64,000 nt of DNA, from positions 123,905,307 to 123,969,306 of the forward strand of contig CM054114.1 in NCBI GenBank assembly GCA_028673005.1. Reading direction: 5' to 3'. The notes under the pieces were generated by a model that was given only the letters and a program-made list of their open reading frames with translations, made no database searches and was not told the DNA's origin. Positions within the stretch are counted from its first letter, which is position 1. Every line of letters starts with the position of its first letter. Made by a program: the position numbers and the translations under genes. Positions 20,745-31,790 of the stretch are shown here, one piece after another. Origin of the DNA: Tanypteryx hageni. Lineage: Eukaryota; Arthropoda; Insecta; Odonata; Petaluridae.

Positions 20745-21703
20745 GGAAGGAAGCACTTAATGTTATTAATTATCACCATAACAAATGATCTAAGTGCATC
20801 ATTCAGACTTCAAAATTGCGCACGTCAACAATATTCAACAGCTTATAACATAGAAACTAGTAATACAATAAGAAAAGATTCTGTCTCTCTGTGTAGCTAA
20901 AGTTAAGTAGATGATGTAATAATGTACACGTGATCTGTCATCAAATGCTTGTAGTGCATTCTGATGGACAGTCCGAGAACTATTTGACTGTACCACATAG
21001 AAGGAATGAGTGCACACCCAGGTACGAAAACAACTTTGCCACAATTCATGGAAAATTTTTCAGGAAAAGCAATAATTTTATACCATCAAATACATTCTTT
21101 TGGTGGGAACACTTCTGCTGCTTCAAATCAACATTCTATCTCCCCAAAATCCATAACCCTGTAGCTTCGAGAATGATGTCAGCATGTTGAAAAAAATTGT
21201 CTCCCGAGATTTAACATCATTTGAAATTGTGGTTTTAGAAAAGTAATTCATTATTTAACCTTTGACATATACTTGCCAATTTGAAGATGTAACTGATGAT
21301 AAAGTTTCATAGGAGATCAGAAGAATGAACTGGTCAAATGCTTATCATTCAAGCTTTTTAATTCTGCAAAGTTGTGTAATGCAAAGAAATTCATGTAAAG
21401 AGTCCACTTACCATGAAACACCCTACTACATTATATTTTGTTTTGCTTTGGTGTTATTTTGTACTTGTATTTACTTTATTAGCTGGAGTGTGATATGCAG
21501 TGCATACTTGTGGACTTTCAATTCGGATTTCAATGCATTGACTGTCATTCTGCATAGCTGTCATCAGTTGTCGAAAGCAGATGATCAGCATTTGACTGTA
21601 TAATAACATGGATGACTACAACAATTAGAAAATTTTTTTTGCACGAAACCTGCGACTTAACATTGAAAGTAACCGCATTTGTCTTATGGTTCTCTTCCTA
21701 TAG

Positions 21704-21856
21704 GATCTCTCTGCTGCACTCCTGGAGCGAGAGGTGATCCCGCACAGGCACCTGCAGTCTCCCCTCACTTACGAGTACTTTGGAATGGGGCACCTCCTCA
21801 CCCAGCACACCCTGACCTCACCACTGGGGCGTCCACTGTCCTTTCTCAGAGAATGA
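21704..21856 (+). CDS. Candidate terminal exon, possibly Fe65 alternative 3' end
   Basis: A pyrimidine-rich tract and CTATAG acceptor precede 21704. In phase 0 it is open for 50 codons to TGA (21854-21856), encoding DLSAALLEREVIPHRHL and LTYEYFGMGHLLTQHTL. The G+C content is clearly above the neighbourhood. No other upstream exon lies between 17.2 and 21.7 kb, so it could attach in frame to the internal donor at 17055 of Fe65, or be a 3' UTR exon joined from 17241. A second frame is also open (through to 21873), so coding is not proven. I know no family match. Confidence 0.35.
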   Translation, partial: DLSAALLEREVIPHRHLQSPLTYEYFGMGHLLTQHTLTSPLGRPLSFLRE

Positions 21857-24390
21857 TGATGATCTACTTGTGATTTTTTAGATGCTCGCATTATATATAT
21901 GTTGCAGTTTGTGCACTTACATATGACGTGGTGCAAGGGGAGGAGCATCATTCTATAGCACTCAGCCAATCGTGAAACCTTTTGAATAATGTCCCGTTAA
22001 TTCTCTGCCTCTTTTTCTCCCCTCTTCCTTTTCCTATTCCTCCAAGATATATCTTTCTTCGATCCATTCTGTCCAAATTGCCTTCATTCAGCTACCCTCT
22101 CTCATTCTTTTTTATTTCTCGATCGTTTGAAATATAATAACATCCGCCATTTTTTAAAATATATATAAATTCCTTGTCTGGACCCTTTTCATTTTTCGTG
22201 GAACTGCTCGTGCCAGATCAGCTCAAGAGGCTTCCGATCATTCTTGAATGAGTGTGAAAGAAAATGACGTATATCAAACAAAGCTTGCCTTTTGTTTTTC
22301 TCTCTCTCTCTGTCGATCAGATCCGACGTCTTTGGTACGCTGGCATTTCAGAGAAAAAAAGAGATGTGTCGTATTTTTGAAGCTTTTAACCCAATGGGAG
22401 GAAATGTTAATTTGTTTGTCTTCGAGAAGAGGAAGGGAAAAAAATAAGCTTCACTTTTTTTATTGAGTCGTTCTTCTTAACGTTGTTTTTTATCGGAGAT
22501 TGTGAAATTCAGATGAAAAAAGGATGATTGGGAAAAAAGAATAATTAATTGCCATTTTTTGAGGGCAGGTGGTGGGGAACACGATGAATATTTTTGTGTC
22601 TGTGTGTTTATTATTGTAAATATGTGTGCGACATAAAATGCTCCCCGACCCTCCTCATGAATCGCTCATGAATTTAAAAAAATCAAAAAAACAAAAAGTA
22701 TTCGCATATGAAAGGCCTGGCTTTGTGGCTGCGAGAAAAAATATATAATCGCTGGACATGTTTTGTGCCCTTTCTGCAGAGACATTTGCAATCATTTGAA
22801 AAAATGAATAAACGAGAGGAATGGAAAGGAGTTTTTATGATCCCGTTTGAAAAATGTTGCTAAAAATTTTAGAAACTAAAAAAAGCATACAATCTTGCCA
22901 GAGGTCGCGAAACGAAGGAGTGTGGACTTGTATCTGTAACCGAAAAAAAAAATCAGGCAAGTCTGCCGAAAAGAATTGTGGGTCCACTATAACATTAGGA
23001 ATAATGGAGGACAGACTGTCATGTTTTCATTTATGCAGGGAAATAGGAAGTAAAAGTGATGGTGAAAAAAGCCTTTAGTGGTAAAGAGGATTATTCGGAT
23101 TTCCTGCTTAATATTGAACAAAAAAATCCTTGTACTCTATTGTTATTATGCACCGAAGAAAGATTTGCCCCATAACAATATCTACCATCTCTTTTAAAAT
23201 GCCCATTGGGTATGTTGTCAATGGCTGCTACAGTAACCCTTGTAATGTCCTCGTGTATGTTTGCTGTGTGCGCACGTGTACATTGTGTGTATGTGTGATA
23301 AGTATGTCTGTTTGTATATGCTTTTATGTAATGGCGAGCTTGTGTGAATGTGTTAACTCGCATAATTGTGTGAGCCATTGTAGTCAAGATTTCAATGAAA
23401 AATTTTAATATTTAATGAGTAAAAGGAGAAGGCATAGCCTGTTAAATGAAGGATTTAGTACATAAAAATAGCTGAAAATATTTATTTTATTCTACTTTAA
23501 GAATGGTATATCTATATTTGGAATCAGCTGATAAGTATCAATAATCTGAAGCTTTGTAGTACCCAATTAACATTTCACAAGCATTTGAGGCCCTGACTTG
23601 ATTAATAGTTTTAGAGATTGAGGGATCTGAAGGAATGTGCGCGGTACAATGAGTTGGAAAATGTAAAAAACAATTGACCATTTAAAGGAAAAATGTTTTA
23701 AAATTAAAACAAATTGGCTTCTCTCTGACTGGACTATAGAAAAAAGTACAGTTAATTTTTTCCATCCTGTTAGCATACTGAGATATGAGATATTACTAAG
23801 GCTGAAAATTTCACTTTCATAATAATTTCAGGACAATAATTCTAGTGGGAAACATGTTAATTTTAAAGAAATGCCAAAGAAATGTTGAGTGATTCTGATG
23901 ACGATATCTGTATCATGTTTTTTACAGTTTTTTTACTGCCATAATTATCAATTATATGTATCATGACATTGATTTATTATTATGCTATATATATTAATAT
24001 TCAGTGTTGCTCATTCCAAGTTTTTATTTGCTTTTGTTTAAAAAGTTTGATTTTTATTTTGCCAGTATAAGTTAGTTTTACTCTATGATTGATTCCTAAA
24101 ATCTTTAAAAAAATATATCCTTTGTCAAGGTTCAATATTCTAATGTAGGATTCATGCATTTATTACAAATTTCTATATCAATGTAGAATGCCTTATACAT
24201 TCATGGATTATTAAAAAAAGCTACCATTCCATGGGCAATATGAGCACAGTACCTTTAGCTATTGTGTGCAATGAAATTACCGACAGGCAATATTATTTTT
24301 TAAATGTTGTCAATGTGAAGAAGTGTGCTTTTATTTGTCTTCATGTGCATAATCCAGTTGTTCCCTGAATGAAATAAATAAATAAAGCTT
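21857..24390 (+). other. Long UTR-like sequence ending at poly(A) signals
   Basis: No convincing coding frame. It contains a TG-rich low-complexity stretch (about 23240-23340) and ends near overlapping AATAAA motifs at 24370-24387. If 21704 is a terminal exon, this would be its 3' UTR of about 2.5 kb. Confidence 0.35.
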
Positions 24391-26655
24391 CGTTCTTAAG
24401 GTAAATCCATCCGGATTGTAAAGATAATAAGATTTTCAGCATTTATCTATAGAAAATCAAATACCAGGAATGTTCTTGTTTCATAAAGAAAAAAATCTTG
24501 CCAACTCATTCCTTGTTCTTATTTTGTTCATACATAGAATTTCAAAATGAGTTACCATTTATCATTTACGGGCAATATTATCACCGTTAGAAAAATCGTA
24601 GGTCTTTTTAATAAAAAAGAAACAATTTTAAACAACACTAATTTTTAATTCTACCATACCGAGCATTTTTACGTACTAGACTGACCGTGTATGATTGCAA
24701 GAATGCGTGAGCCTCCATTGTAGCCCCCATTGACTGTCATGTCAGTATTGATACGAACCGGATTTGCTTCGGTCGATTGCTTTCTTGTGAGAGTTTCGAG
24801 AGAAAAAGCTTAAAAATTTTAACTAATGGTGGTAATTATTGTTTGCCCAAATTGACACAAAGTTTGGTCTCAATAATAAAACAAACAATATGACCTTTTT
24901 TTTGATTAACCATTACATGCTTTTACAAAGTTGGTACCAGAAGATGTATACTTGCAGCACATACTAGAATTATTTATTAGATTTTTTGATGTATGCTTAT
25001 TGAATAATTATAAGGTTAAGAATTTTGTTATTGTGACAGAAAGTGGCAGCTCTATAAAAAATATATCATTTCCATAAGTGCCACGCAAGAAGTAAGCCTT
25101 GGAAAGACTATTTATTTAATCTTAATTATGTTAACTTGTCATCTCCACAACTATATGTGTGATTGTTTGTATTTCTGAGAGATTTTTTTTAAAGGTGCTA
25201 CTAAAATACTTTTTAAGATTTGATATAATTTCTCCAAAGATATGTGGTGAATTCGGAATTGAAATTCGAAGCTTCAGTTTTTGTGATTGTAAATGCTGGT
25301 CACACACCATTTACTAGATTATTTTCAGGTTCAGCCTGGAGTACAGTTTAAAAAATAAAAATAAACAGTTTCTATCCTACCTTCTTAAGAACAACAAAAA
25401 CAGTTGATTGTGCAAAGTGCTTACTGCTTAAGAAAAGTGTCTCGTAATATATACTGGACTATGTAAAAAAAAGAGAGAGAAAGAGTGGGTGACTTCTCCA
25501 ACATGTCAGTCTGCTGCACTATTACGTAGCCACATGAAATAAAATTAGTGGATATCACCTGTGCTGTCTGATTCTTCATTTGAAAACCTGCTTTGCATTG
25601 GCGACAGCTCAGTCTGATAACATCAAATCCCAACATTTTGGCAGGGAATCTTTCAATATATCATATACAGCCAAAGTAAACTGCACATGTTTGATGCTGT
25701 TAGCTGTTGCAGTGTTAAAAATTTGCTTGGATTTTATCAATTCTATTCTCTTTCCATTGAAATTAAAAGGGTAACTTTTGCTGTACCTATTAAAAATTAA
25801 TGTTACTCTTTTTGGGAATAGCTCCTTGAGAATAAATTTGTCACCAAATATGGATATCCTGTTGTGCAAGACTTCTACTATAAAGGCTAAATCTCTCCTA
25901 TTAGCTTCATTGTTAATAAAATAATAATGACATCGAGTTTGAATATCAAATGGCATAAAGTGATTACATAAAAATATACCATTCCTCAAAATTAATATTG
26001 TTAAAGAAAAAGCCTCTTTTGAGATGTCTTCTGAATGAGAGTGAGTGTGATTGATGATTTAAATAATTGAATCTTAGATTTCAGATTAAATTCAGTAAAA
26101 CATAAAAGATTATTATGACCTAAGAGTATAAAAGGTCAGCTAATATCTGTAAAGGAAGAGAAAAAAGAAAAGAATAATGAAATGATGCCTTGTTTTAATA
26201 TTACTGTATTGCATATAGTTCGAATTTTTAAGACCATATTTTTAGCAAAAATGTGCGAGTAATGCCATGTTATTGGTCAGGCTATTTTTAAATTTTTAAG
26301 GACCAAATATCAATGTCTACAAAAGAAAGAGCTACAATTCAAAGAATACATTTGTACTCGTGTAAATTTTAAAATTCATTAAAATCTGCATAATCAGATC
26401 AGTCAGATCCAAATAGCTTGTCCCTATCTTTTTCTTGAATATTATCATTGTATGGATCATCGAGACGTTCTTCATTAGACATATCATTCAACAAAATATC
26501 ATCTTCTGTCCCATCTAGTAGATTGGGTATACCACATTTCTTCTAAGCCCTACATTAATAAGTGTAGTAAACTATACATATTATTGCAAAGACAAATGTA
26601 TAGAAATAAATGCAATCATTAAGAAATTAATTTTTTATATTTGACAATGTTTTAA
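24391..26655. other. Non-coding intergenic DNA
   Basis: A+T-rich, no splice-supported coding signal. The longest open frame (minus strand, 25609-25989, 126 codons) has host base composition and no motif I recognise, so I do not call it a gene. Confidence 0.5.
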
Positions 26656-26661
26656 CTATTA

Positions 26662-27060
26662 CAGTAAAATGTCAGTGTAACGAACGCCAGTGTAACGAAA
26701 TATTCAGTAAAACGAAATTATTTTCTGTAGGTACTGTGCCAATGTAAAAATGTTTCATTTTAACAAATATCGTAAAGAAAATATCAGATGAGCGCAATAA
26801 ACATCCCGGTACGAAAAAATACGATCATTATAACGAAGTTTGTAAAACGAAATTCCTTAATACGGTGTACACTTTTTGATCTTTACTGAGTTTGGTTTTT
26901 AGCATCTGACAATGCTGCAATGATTTATACTAGATGAAATCCCAGTCCAGGCAAGTGTATTGGACGATTACTGAACCAAAGATCAAGTTCAGGAAAACAA
27001 AATCATTTGCAGAAATACGTTAACAAGTATTGGGAAAACGTAATTCTTTCACTTTAACGC
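26662..27060. mobile_element. Pogo-like terminal sequence (MITE fragment)
   Basis: TA|CAGTAAAATGTCAGTGTAAC followed by repeated GTAACGAA/GTAAAACGAA units resembles pogo/Tigger ends. Related units (ATAACGAAG, AAAACGAAAT) continue to about 26850. The opposite end is not defined. Confidence 0.35.
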
Positions 27061-27064
27061 TCTG

Positions 27065-27188
27065 TGAATGTAAGTTCAATCATAAAACATACATAAATAT
27101 GTATCGTAATGTAAGTTCAATCATAAAACATACATAAATATGTATCGTAATGTAAGTTCAATCATAAAACATACATAAATATGTATCG
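27065..27188. repeat. Tandem repeat, 3 copies of 41 bp
   Basis: The unit AATGTAAGTTCAATCATAAA...CATACATAAATATGTATCGT is repeated three times with no visible differences between copies, suggesting recent expansion. Confidence 0.95.
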
Positions 27189-27306
27189 TTTGAAATCGGA
27201 GTTGCCGCGTCACATCGCCAGCGTGTTGCCGTGAACTTGGTATGAAGGTTTACATTCAAAAGCATGCGACATCGGAAAGCAACTAAAGTTGCCCTTACGT
27301 CAAAAT

Positions 27307-27584
27307 TACCGTATTTACCGCGCGCCCTCGTGTATAAGTTGACATCTGGGATTAAAAAAAGATAGGCCTCTTCACCGATTCCCTTTCTCTGAAACAAGGT
27401 CCCCGCGTATACTTCGTAAAATTCGTCGTCTTTTGCGAGTATAAACGTAGAGGCAAGTGAGTTTACAATGACACTCGCAATTTATATAACATGGTCAGAA
27501 ATCCTCATTTAAGACGCGAAGTCTCTTTTTCTTATCGACATTTTGGGAAAAAAAGTTGCGCGCGGTAAACAAGTAATTATGGTA
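27307..27584. mobile_element. Small TIR element (possible pogo-like MITE)
   Basis: TACCGTATTTACCGCGCG on the left; the right end read in complement is TACCATAATTACTTGTTTAC followed by CGCGCG, matching the left end with a 9-bp gap. The interior is non-coding. Confidence 0.4.
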
Positions 27585-27589
27585 AATCA

Positions 27590-28990
27590 CCGTCGCCAGT
27601 CACCCTGGTGTAAAACCCTCTTAGAGTACCAGCGTCTATTAAATTGACTCTGCATACATCTGTTAAAATTCCGAATAGAAAGAAATCAATACAAAAAGTT
27701 AAACAGTCTAAAGCCATCAAAATCAGTACTTTTGGTCACTTAAGGGAGCCTGCTAAACTTTCTTGGCCCAGGGCCCGTTGCTTACTTGTTCCGCCACTGG
27801 CTACAACCCAAATACTCCAAAGACCCACCAAAAATTCCATGGATGGACTTACCCAATGTGACAAGAATTTATATCCAAATATTTTTATTCAATTTCAATG
27901 TTCTCCTGAAAATAAATATTTATTTTAATGTCTGTTATATTTTTAGGTCCGTCCGTATGTTCGTTCTCGGTTTCTACCGAACGGACTTTTATGAAATTTT
28001 ATATTAAGTGAAAGACAACAAGAAAATCACATAAATGAATTACCTAAGCCAATCAGAGGTACCACTTTACTGGTAAATTTACTCGTAAATTTTTGGTCAT
28101 ATCAAAATAGTTTTCAAATAAACTAGTGGAACCAGTAACGTAAACACGTAGAGTATTTCTTTTCCTTTACATTTTTATCGTAGGAGTAGCCGTAATCAAG
28201 AAAATCGAACAAGAATATTGTAATTCTCCTTGACTTGCAAGGAGAGGGCACGGTAGTGGGATCACGGATTTTTATCAAACTTGGTGGGTGTATAGCTCTG
28301 GATTTCAGGATCACTGCAAACCCCCCTTTTGGGCGTATATGGCCGATAGTTTTTCTAAAAATGGCGATTAAATATTGCAATTTCTCGTCAACTGGTAGAA
28401 ATATCTTAATGTACGCCTAGTTGGTTAAGTAATTGTTGGCGGTGAGTGTATGGTAGGTGCGTTCGGAAGGTTTGGGGCTTGTCCGTTTCCCTCTTGGGTA
28501 TTTTTTTCTTTCATTCCTCCTCCTTTTACATATCCTTTTACGTATTTCGCATCAAAATTTAACTGGGTAGCCGCGTTCATATTTTTATTTTTTCTGTGGG
28601 GGTTCGGATTTTTTCTCAAGTCATTCAAAGCACGATTTTCTCAACATTGTTTAAATTATTAAATCGCACATTCTTCATTGATCTCGGCACAGGCTACATC
28701 TTATATTGATGCTTATGACATGGAAAGGATCCATGAAATTATTTTTGCGAAGACTTCCTCCGAATACTTAAAATAGACCTATTAGGCGGAGCTATATCAG
28801 GCAAAGGATCGTTGAAAGTATAAAAGAAAATGAACTGGTAAGAAATCCGTTAAAAATACAATAATATAACTAAATAAAAATATTTTTTTATGAATCGCTC
28901 AGAAATTCGGTTAATTGATTAAAAACATCAATAAACTACAACCACCAGTCATCATCGGGAGCAATGATGGTGAGAGTTAGATAGGGAAAC
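27590..28990. other. Repeat-like non-coding DNA
   Basis: Short G+C-richer blocks (for example 28220-28330 and 28450-28620) differ from host composition and look like transposon debris, but no ends or proteins can be identified. Confidence 0.35.
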
Positions 28991-29000
28991 ACTCACTTGT

Positions 29001-29225
29001 TTATGCATCTACAGGTAACGGAACTTTTGTTTCATATTTCTTTCCCATAGTACGATCGTACATCTCACAACCGATGGCGATAGTACGATCAGAAATTAAA
29101 CCACTTTCGCGAAGAAGGTTGGCGCAAAAGTTAAGCGCATCAGCGAATAAACGAGATTTCCCAGAATTTTCATTATCGATCGGCGGGATGCATCTTGCCG
29201 AAGTTAGATCTCGCAAAGATTCCAT
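29001..29225 (-). CDS. Unrecognised 74-codon reading frame
   Basis: The minus-strand frame begins MESLRDLTSARCIPPIDNEN, continues with LFADALNFCANLLRESGLIS, and ends VPLPVDA-stop. It is G+C-richer than its surroundings and has coding-like third positions. A GTGAGT splice-donor-like motif follows the stop by 5 bases. Upstream on the same strand (to about 29530) is UTR-like sequence with a TATAAG box. I do not recognise a family. It could be a small gene, a first exon, or a captured gene fragment in a transposon. Confidence 0.3.
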   Translation of the reverse strand: MESLRDLTSARCIPPIDNENSGKSRLFADALNFCANLLRESGLISDRTIAIGCEMYDRTMGKKYETKVPLPVDA

Positions 29226-29529
29226 CTTAAAAGTTCAAAGTCTGCAATTGTACGGAGAAATTAATTTTTCAACGGACTGTAAAAGGTTGACCGATGTGCT
29301 AGGTATTTAGAAAAAAATCAATAAAAATACTAGAATCATAGACTCGAAAAAATATTCTTCGACTTTTGCTTGTTTGTTGAAAAATAACGCTGCACATTTC
29401 ACACAAAACAAACGAAGATCCACAGATTGCACACAAATTTCCAGTAGATTCATGTGTCCAAAGACAACGATAAAGCCTCACAGACAACTTAATCACGCAC
29501 AGAAACTCGAGCAAGCGAGCAAGAAACTT

Positions 29530-30768
29530 ATACGTTGAGCAGAAAGTCTCTAATATCTGATCATATCAGTCAGAAGATTTCTGGTTATTCATTATAAAAT
29601 AAAAATCATACTTTTCCACAATATAACAAGTACGAGTGCGATTTTTGTTTTATTGTGATTAATATTAGTCACTTCCATGAGGTCACGCCTGATAAGGTTA
29701 TTTAATTTTCAGCAATGATGAAAAGCATTAAAAATGGTTGAGCTAGTCACGGAAAAAATGCACCACATGGTGGGAATGCAGAAAAAATTGGCTATTGCGA
29801 GCCACTTAACAGTTAAAAGAATGTATGTAAGTTACAAACTCTGGTATAAGTGTTAAGAAAGGATATTACTCATTTTTAACCCTCAATCACGGAGGACATT
29901 TAATTAAATCCCATGTTGGAGGTCGAAGGAATTTTTTTTTAAATTGCGATTTCGATTCCTGAAAATTGAAAATTTTACGACTTCTATCATTTTTATTGGA
30001 TTTGTCTGAAATTCTTTGAGGATTTTAGTAGAACATGACATTTATAAACAATACCTTTTAAACTATCTTACGTCAAGCACACTCTTTGCAGGAGAGAAGA
30101 GAAATCATCCCGATTGCCAACCAGTCAAGCGCGTACCCATGCTTTCATATCTTTCAGTATTGTAATAACTATTAACGTTATTGATATGCAATCTTTTTCA
30201 AGAAAAAATTCAGTTTTTATGAACATTTCATTTGCTGGATGCACCTCTCTAAATCAAATAGGGAAAAAGTTTCTCGCAGGTCAATTTTTTCATGTCTTGA
30301 CTAAAAATTTAAAATAAAATATCCGTTTTGTATATTGTTAAAAGACATTTCATATAGCTTATAAAGTTCTGAGTTTTAAAGTAGTCATTCTTCATCATTA
30401 CAAAAGTTATATGGTGAAAATTGTCCCATTTCATTCAGTAGAAGCAGAGATATGATGGTGTATGTATTGTGGCAATTTCTCCCTCCCTTTTCCTATTGCA
30501 CTTATACAATAGCACTTAACGAATGGCATGCACATTCGAAATCCTCATTTGAATAACGTTGCTATCATATATCGCCCATATTCGTGCATCGCCGGACATA
30601 ATGGCGTTGCCCTCAGTACGCCACACCCCAGGACGACACGTCCTGCGAGTACCTGCCTGCTTTATATACCCTAAATACCCCTCACCTTACTAACCTCTCC
30701 TCTTTCCAATGGTTATGTAAGGACAGCAAAGAAGTAGCCAATAGATGGTTATAATATATATAATATAA
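29530..30768. other. Intergenic DNA upstream of the lectin gene
   Basis: No coding signal. From about 30590 the base composition rises in C (many CCC runs), with TATATA near 30662 and CCAAT motifs near 30712 and 30738, consistent with a promoter-proximal region. Confidence 0.35.
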
Positions 30769-30777
30769 TATAAAAGG
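30769..30777 (+). promoter_or_regulatory. TATA-box candidate for the lectin gene
   Basis: TATAAAAGG lies about 735 bp upstream of the lectin ATG, with CCAAT motifs 30-60 bp further upstream. The distance implies a long or spliced 5' UTR. The TATA tract itself sits in an AT repeat, which weakens the call. Confidence 0.35.
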
Positions 30778-31510
30778 CCTGCCTGACGTCATTTCCCTCC
30801 CCTCTCCACCTCCGGCATCACATGATCTTCAATTGCATGGAATGCATGCCGAGTAAGAAAACCTCTGCATACGCTCTCTAGTTGTGGCTACTCTTCACCT
30901 CAAGTATGAGCCTACCGAGAGATTGCCGCTTACTATTTGGTGTTCGAGTGGACATTTTTATTCCAGCCGCCTGAAGAGATTATCATAACTACCTGGTGTT
31001 ATATAACTGACTTTGACCAAGAGACAAGTTTCGTCTTGAATTGTTCTTCACAGTTAAATTTTTATTTCTTTAGTGTGAAAGATATCTCACTTACTAATTG
31101 AATAATTATATTTTATTAGCTTTAATGATATTTAAATCTATTTAATTCAGAAGACTTGATTTTAAATGGCAGAATGATACATTAAAATTCCATTCTGTTG
31201 TTAAGACATAAATCTAGATTTTAGTGATAAGGTAAACACATCTACTGTTTTTAAGTTCAGTTTCGTAAAAAATGAAGATGTATGGCAAAGTTGAAGGACA
31301 TGAAATCAAACAAAAATTTATTATTCTGCTGCTATCAAAATGGGTTCATATGTCAAAGGAACTATAAAGGCTATATCTGGGAAAGAAGGAACTCTGACTG
31401 CTCTTTGAAATGCTGATAAAATCGTGCCAAATGTATATAGGATGAAAATTACTCATTTCATCATTTTGTGACTGGAGGACCCTCTTGATTGTTGATTGAC
31501 CAACTCTAAG

Positions 31511-31790
31511 ATGAGTGCATACACAAGATTCTCTTTCTTGTTAGCATCACTGTATGTCATTGCTGACAAAGCTCAACTAACAACCCAGGACAGTTTGACT
31601 TCCACCTATTTAAACAGAACAATAGAACTGTCTTTCATGGTTCGTAAAAATCAAACAGGACATTACGTCACCCACTGGATTGTGAAGAACAAGTCACCCA
31701 AACTGCCTGATAATATGAAAGTTGATGTGACAAGCAGTGTGACTGAATATGGAGGAATCCAGTCATTCAATCTTCATGGAGTAGTAACAG
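31511..31790 (+). CDS. Lectin exon 1: signal peptide and N-terminal region
   Basis: Donor CAG|GTATTT at 31791, leaving one base of a Val codon. An upstream in-frame TTG at 31496 is not a credible start; the ATG at 31511 gives the better signal peptide. Confidence 0.85.

Larger units (their letters stand above)
19617..20962. repeat. Inverted repeat pair, left arm split by a hAT element
   Basis: Left arm 19617-19707 plus 20536-20582 matches the complement of 20829-20962 (shared GTATTACTAGTTTCT, TTATAAGCTGT and CAGAGAGACA). The left arm is interrupted by the hAT element at 19708-20535; the right arm is uninterrupted. The spacer carries a mariner transposase C-terminal fragment. Confidence 0.8.

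Noticed and set aside
25609..25989. 126-codon minus-strand frame as a gene
   Set aside because: No recognisable motif, no splice context, and host-like A+T composition; long frames of this size occur by chance or as old debris.
27065..27188. CRISPR-like repeat array
   Set aside because: The three units are contiguous without spacers, and the DNA is clearly eukaryotic.
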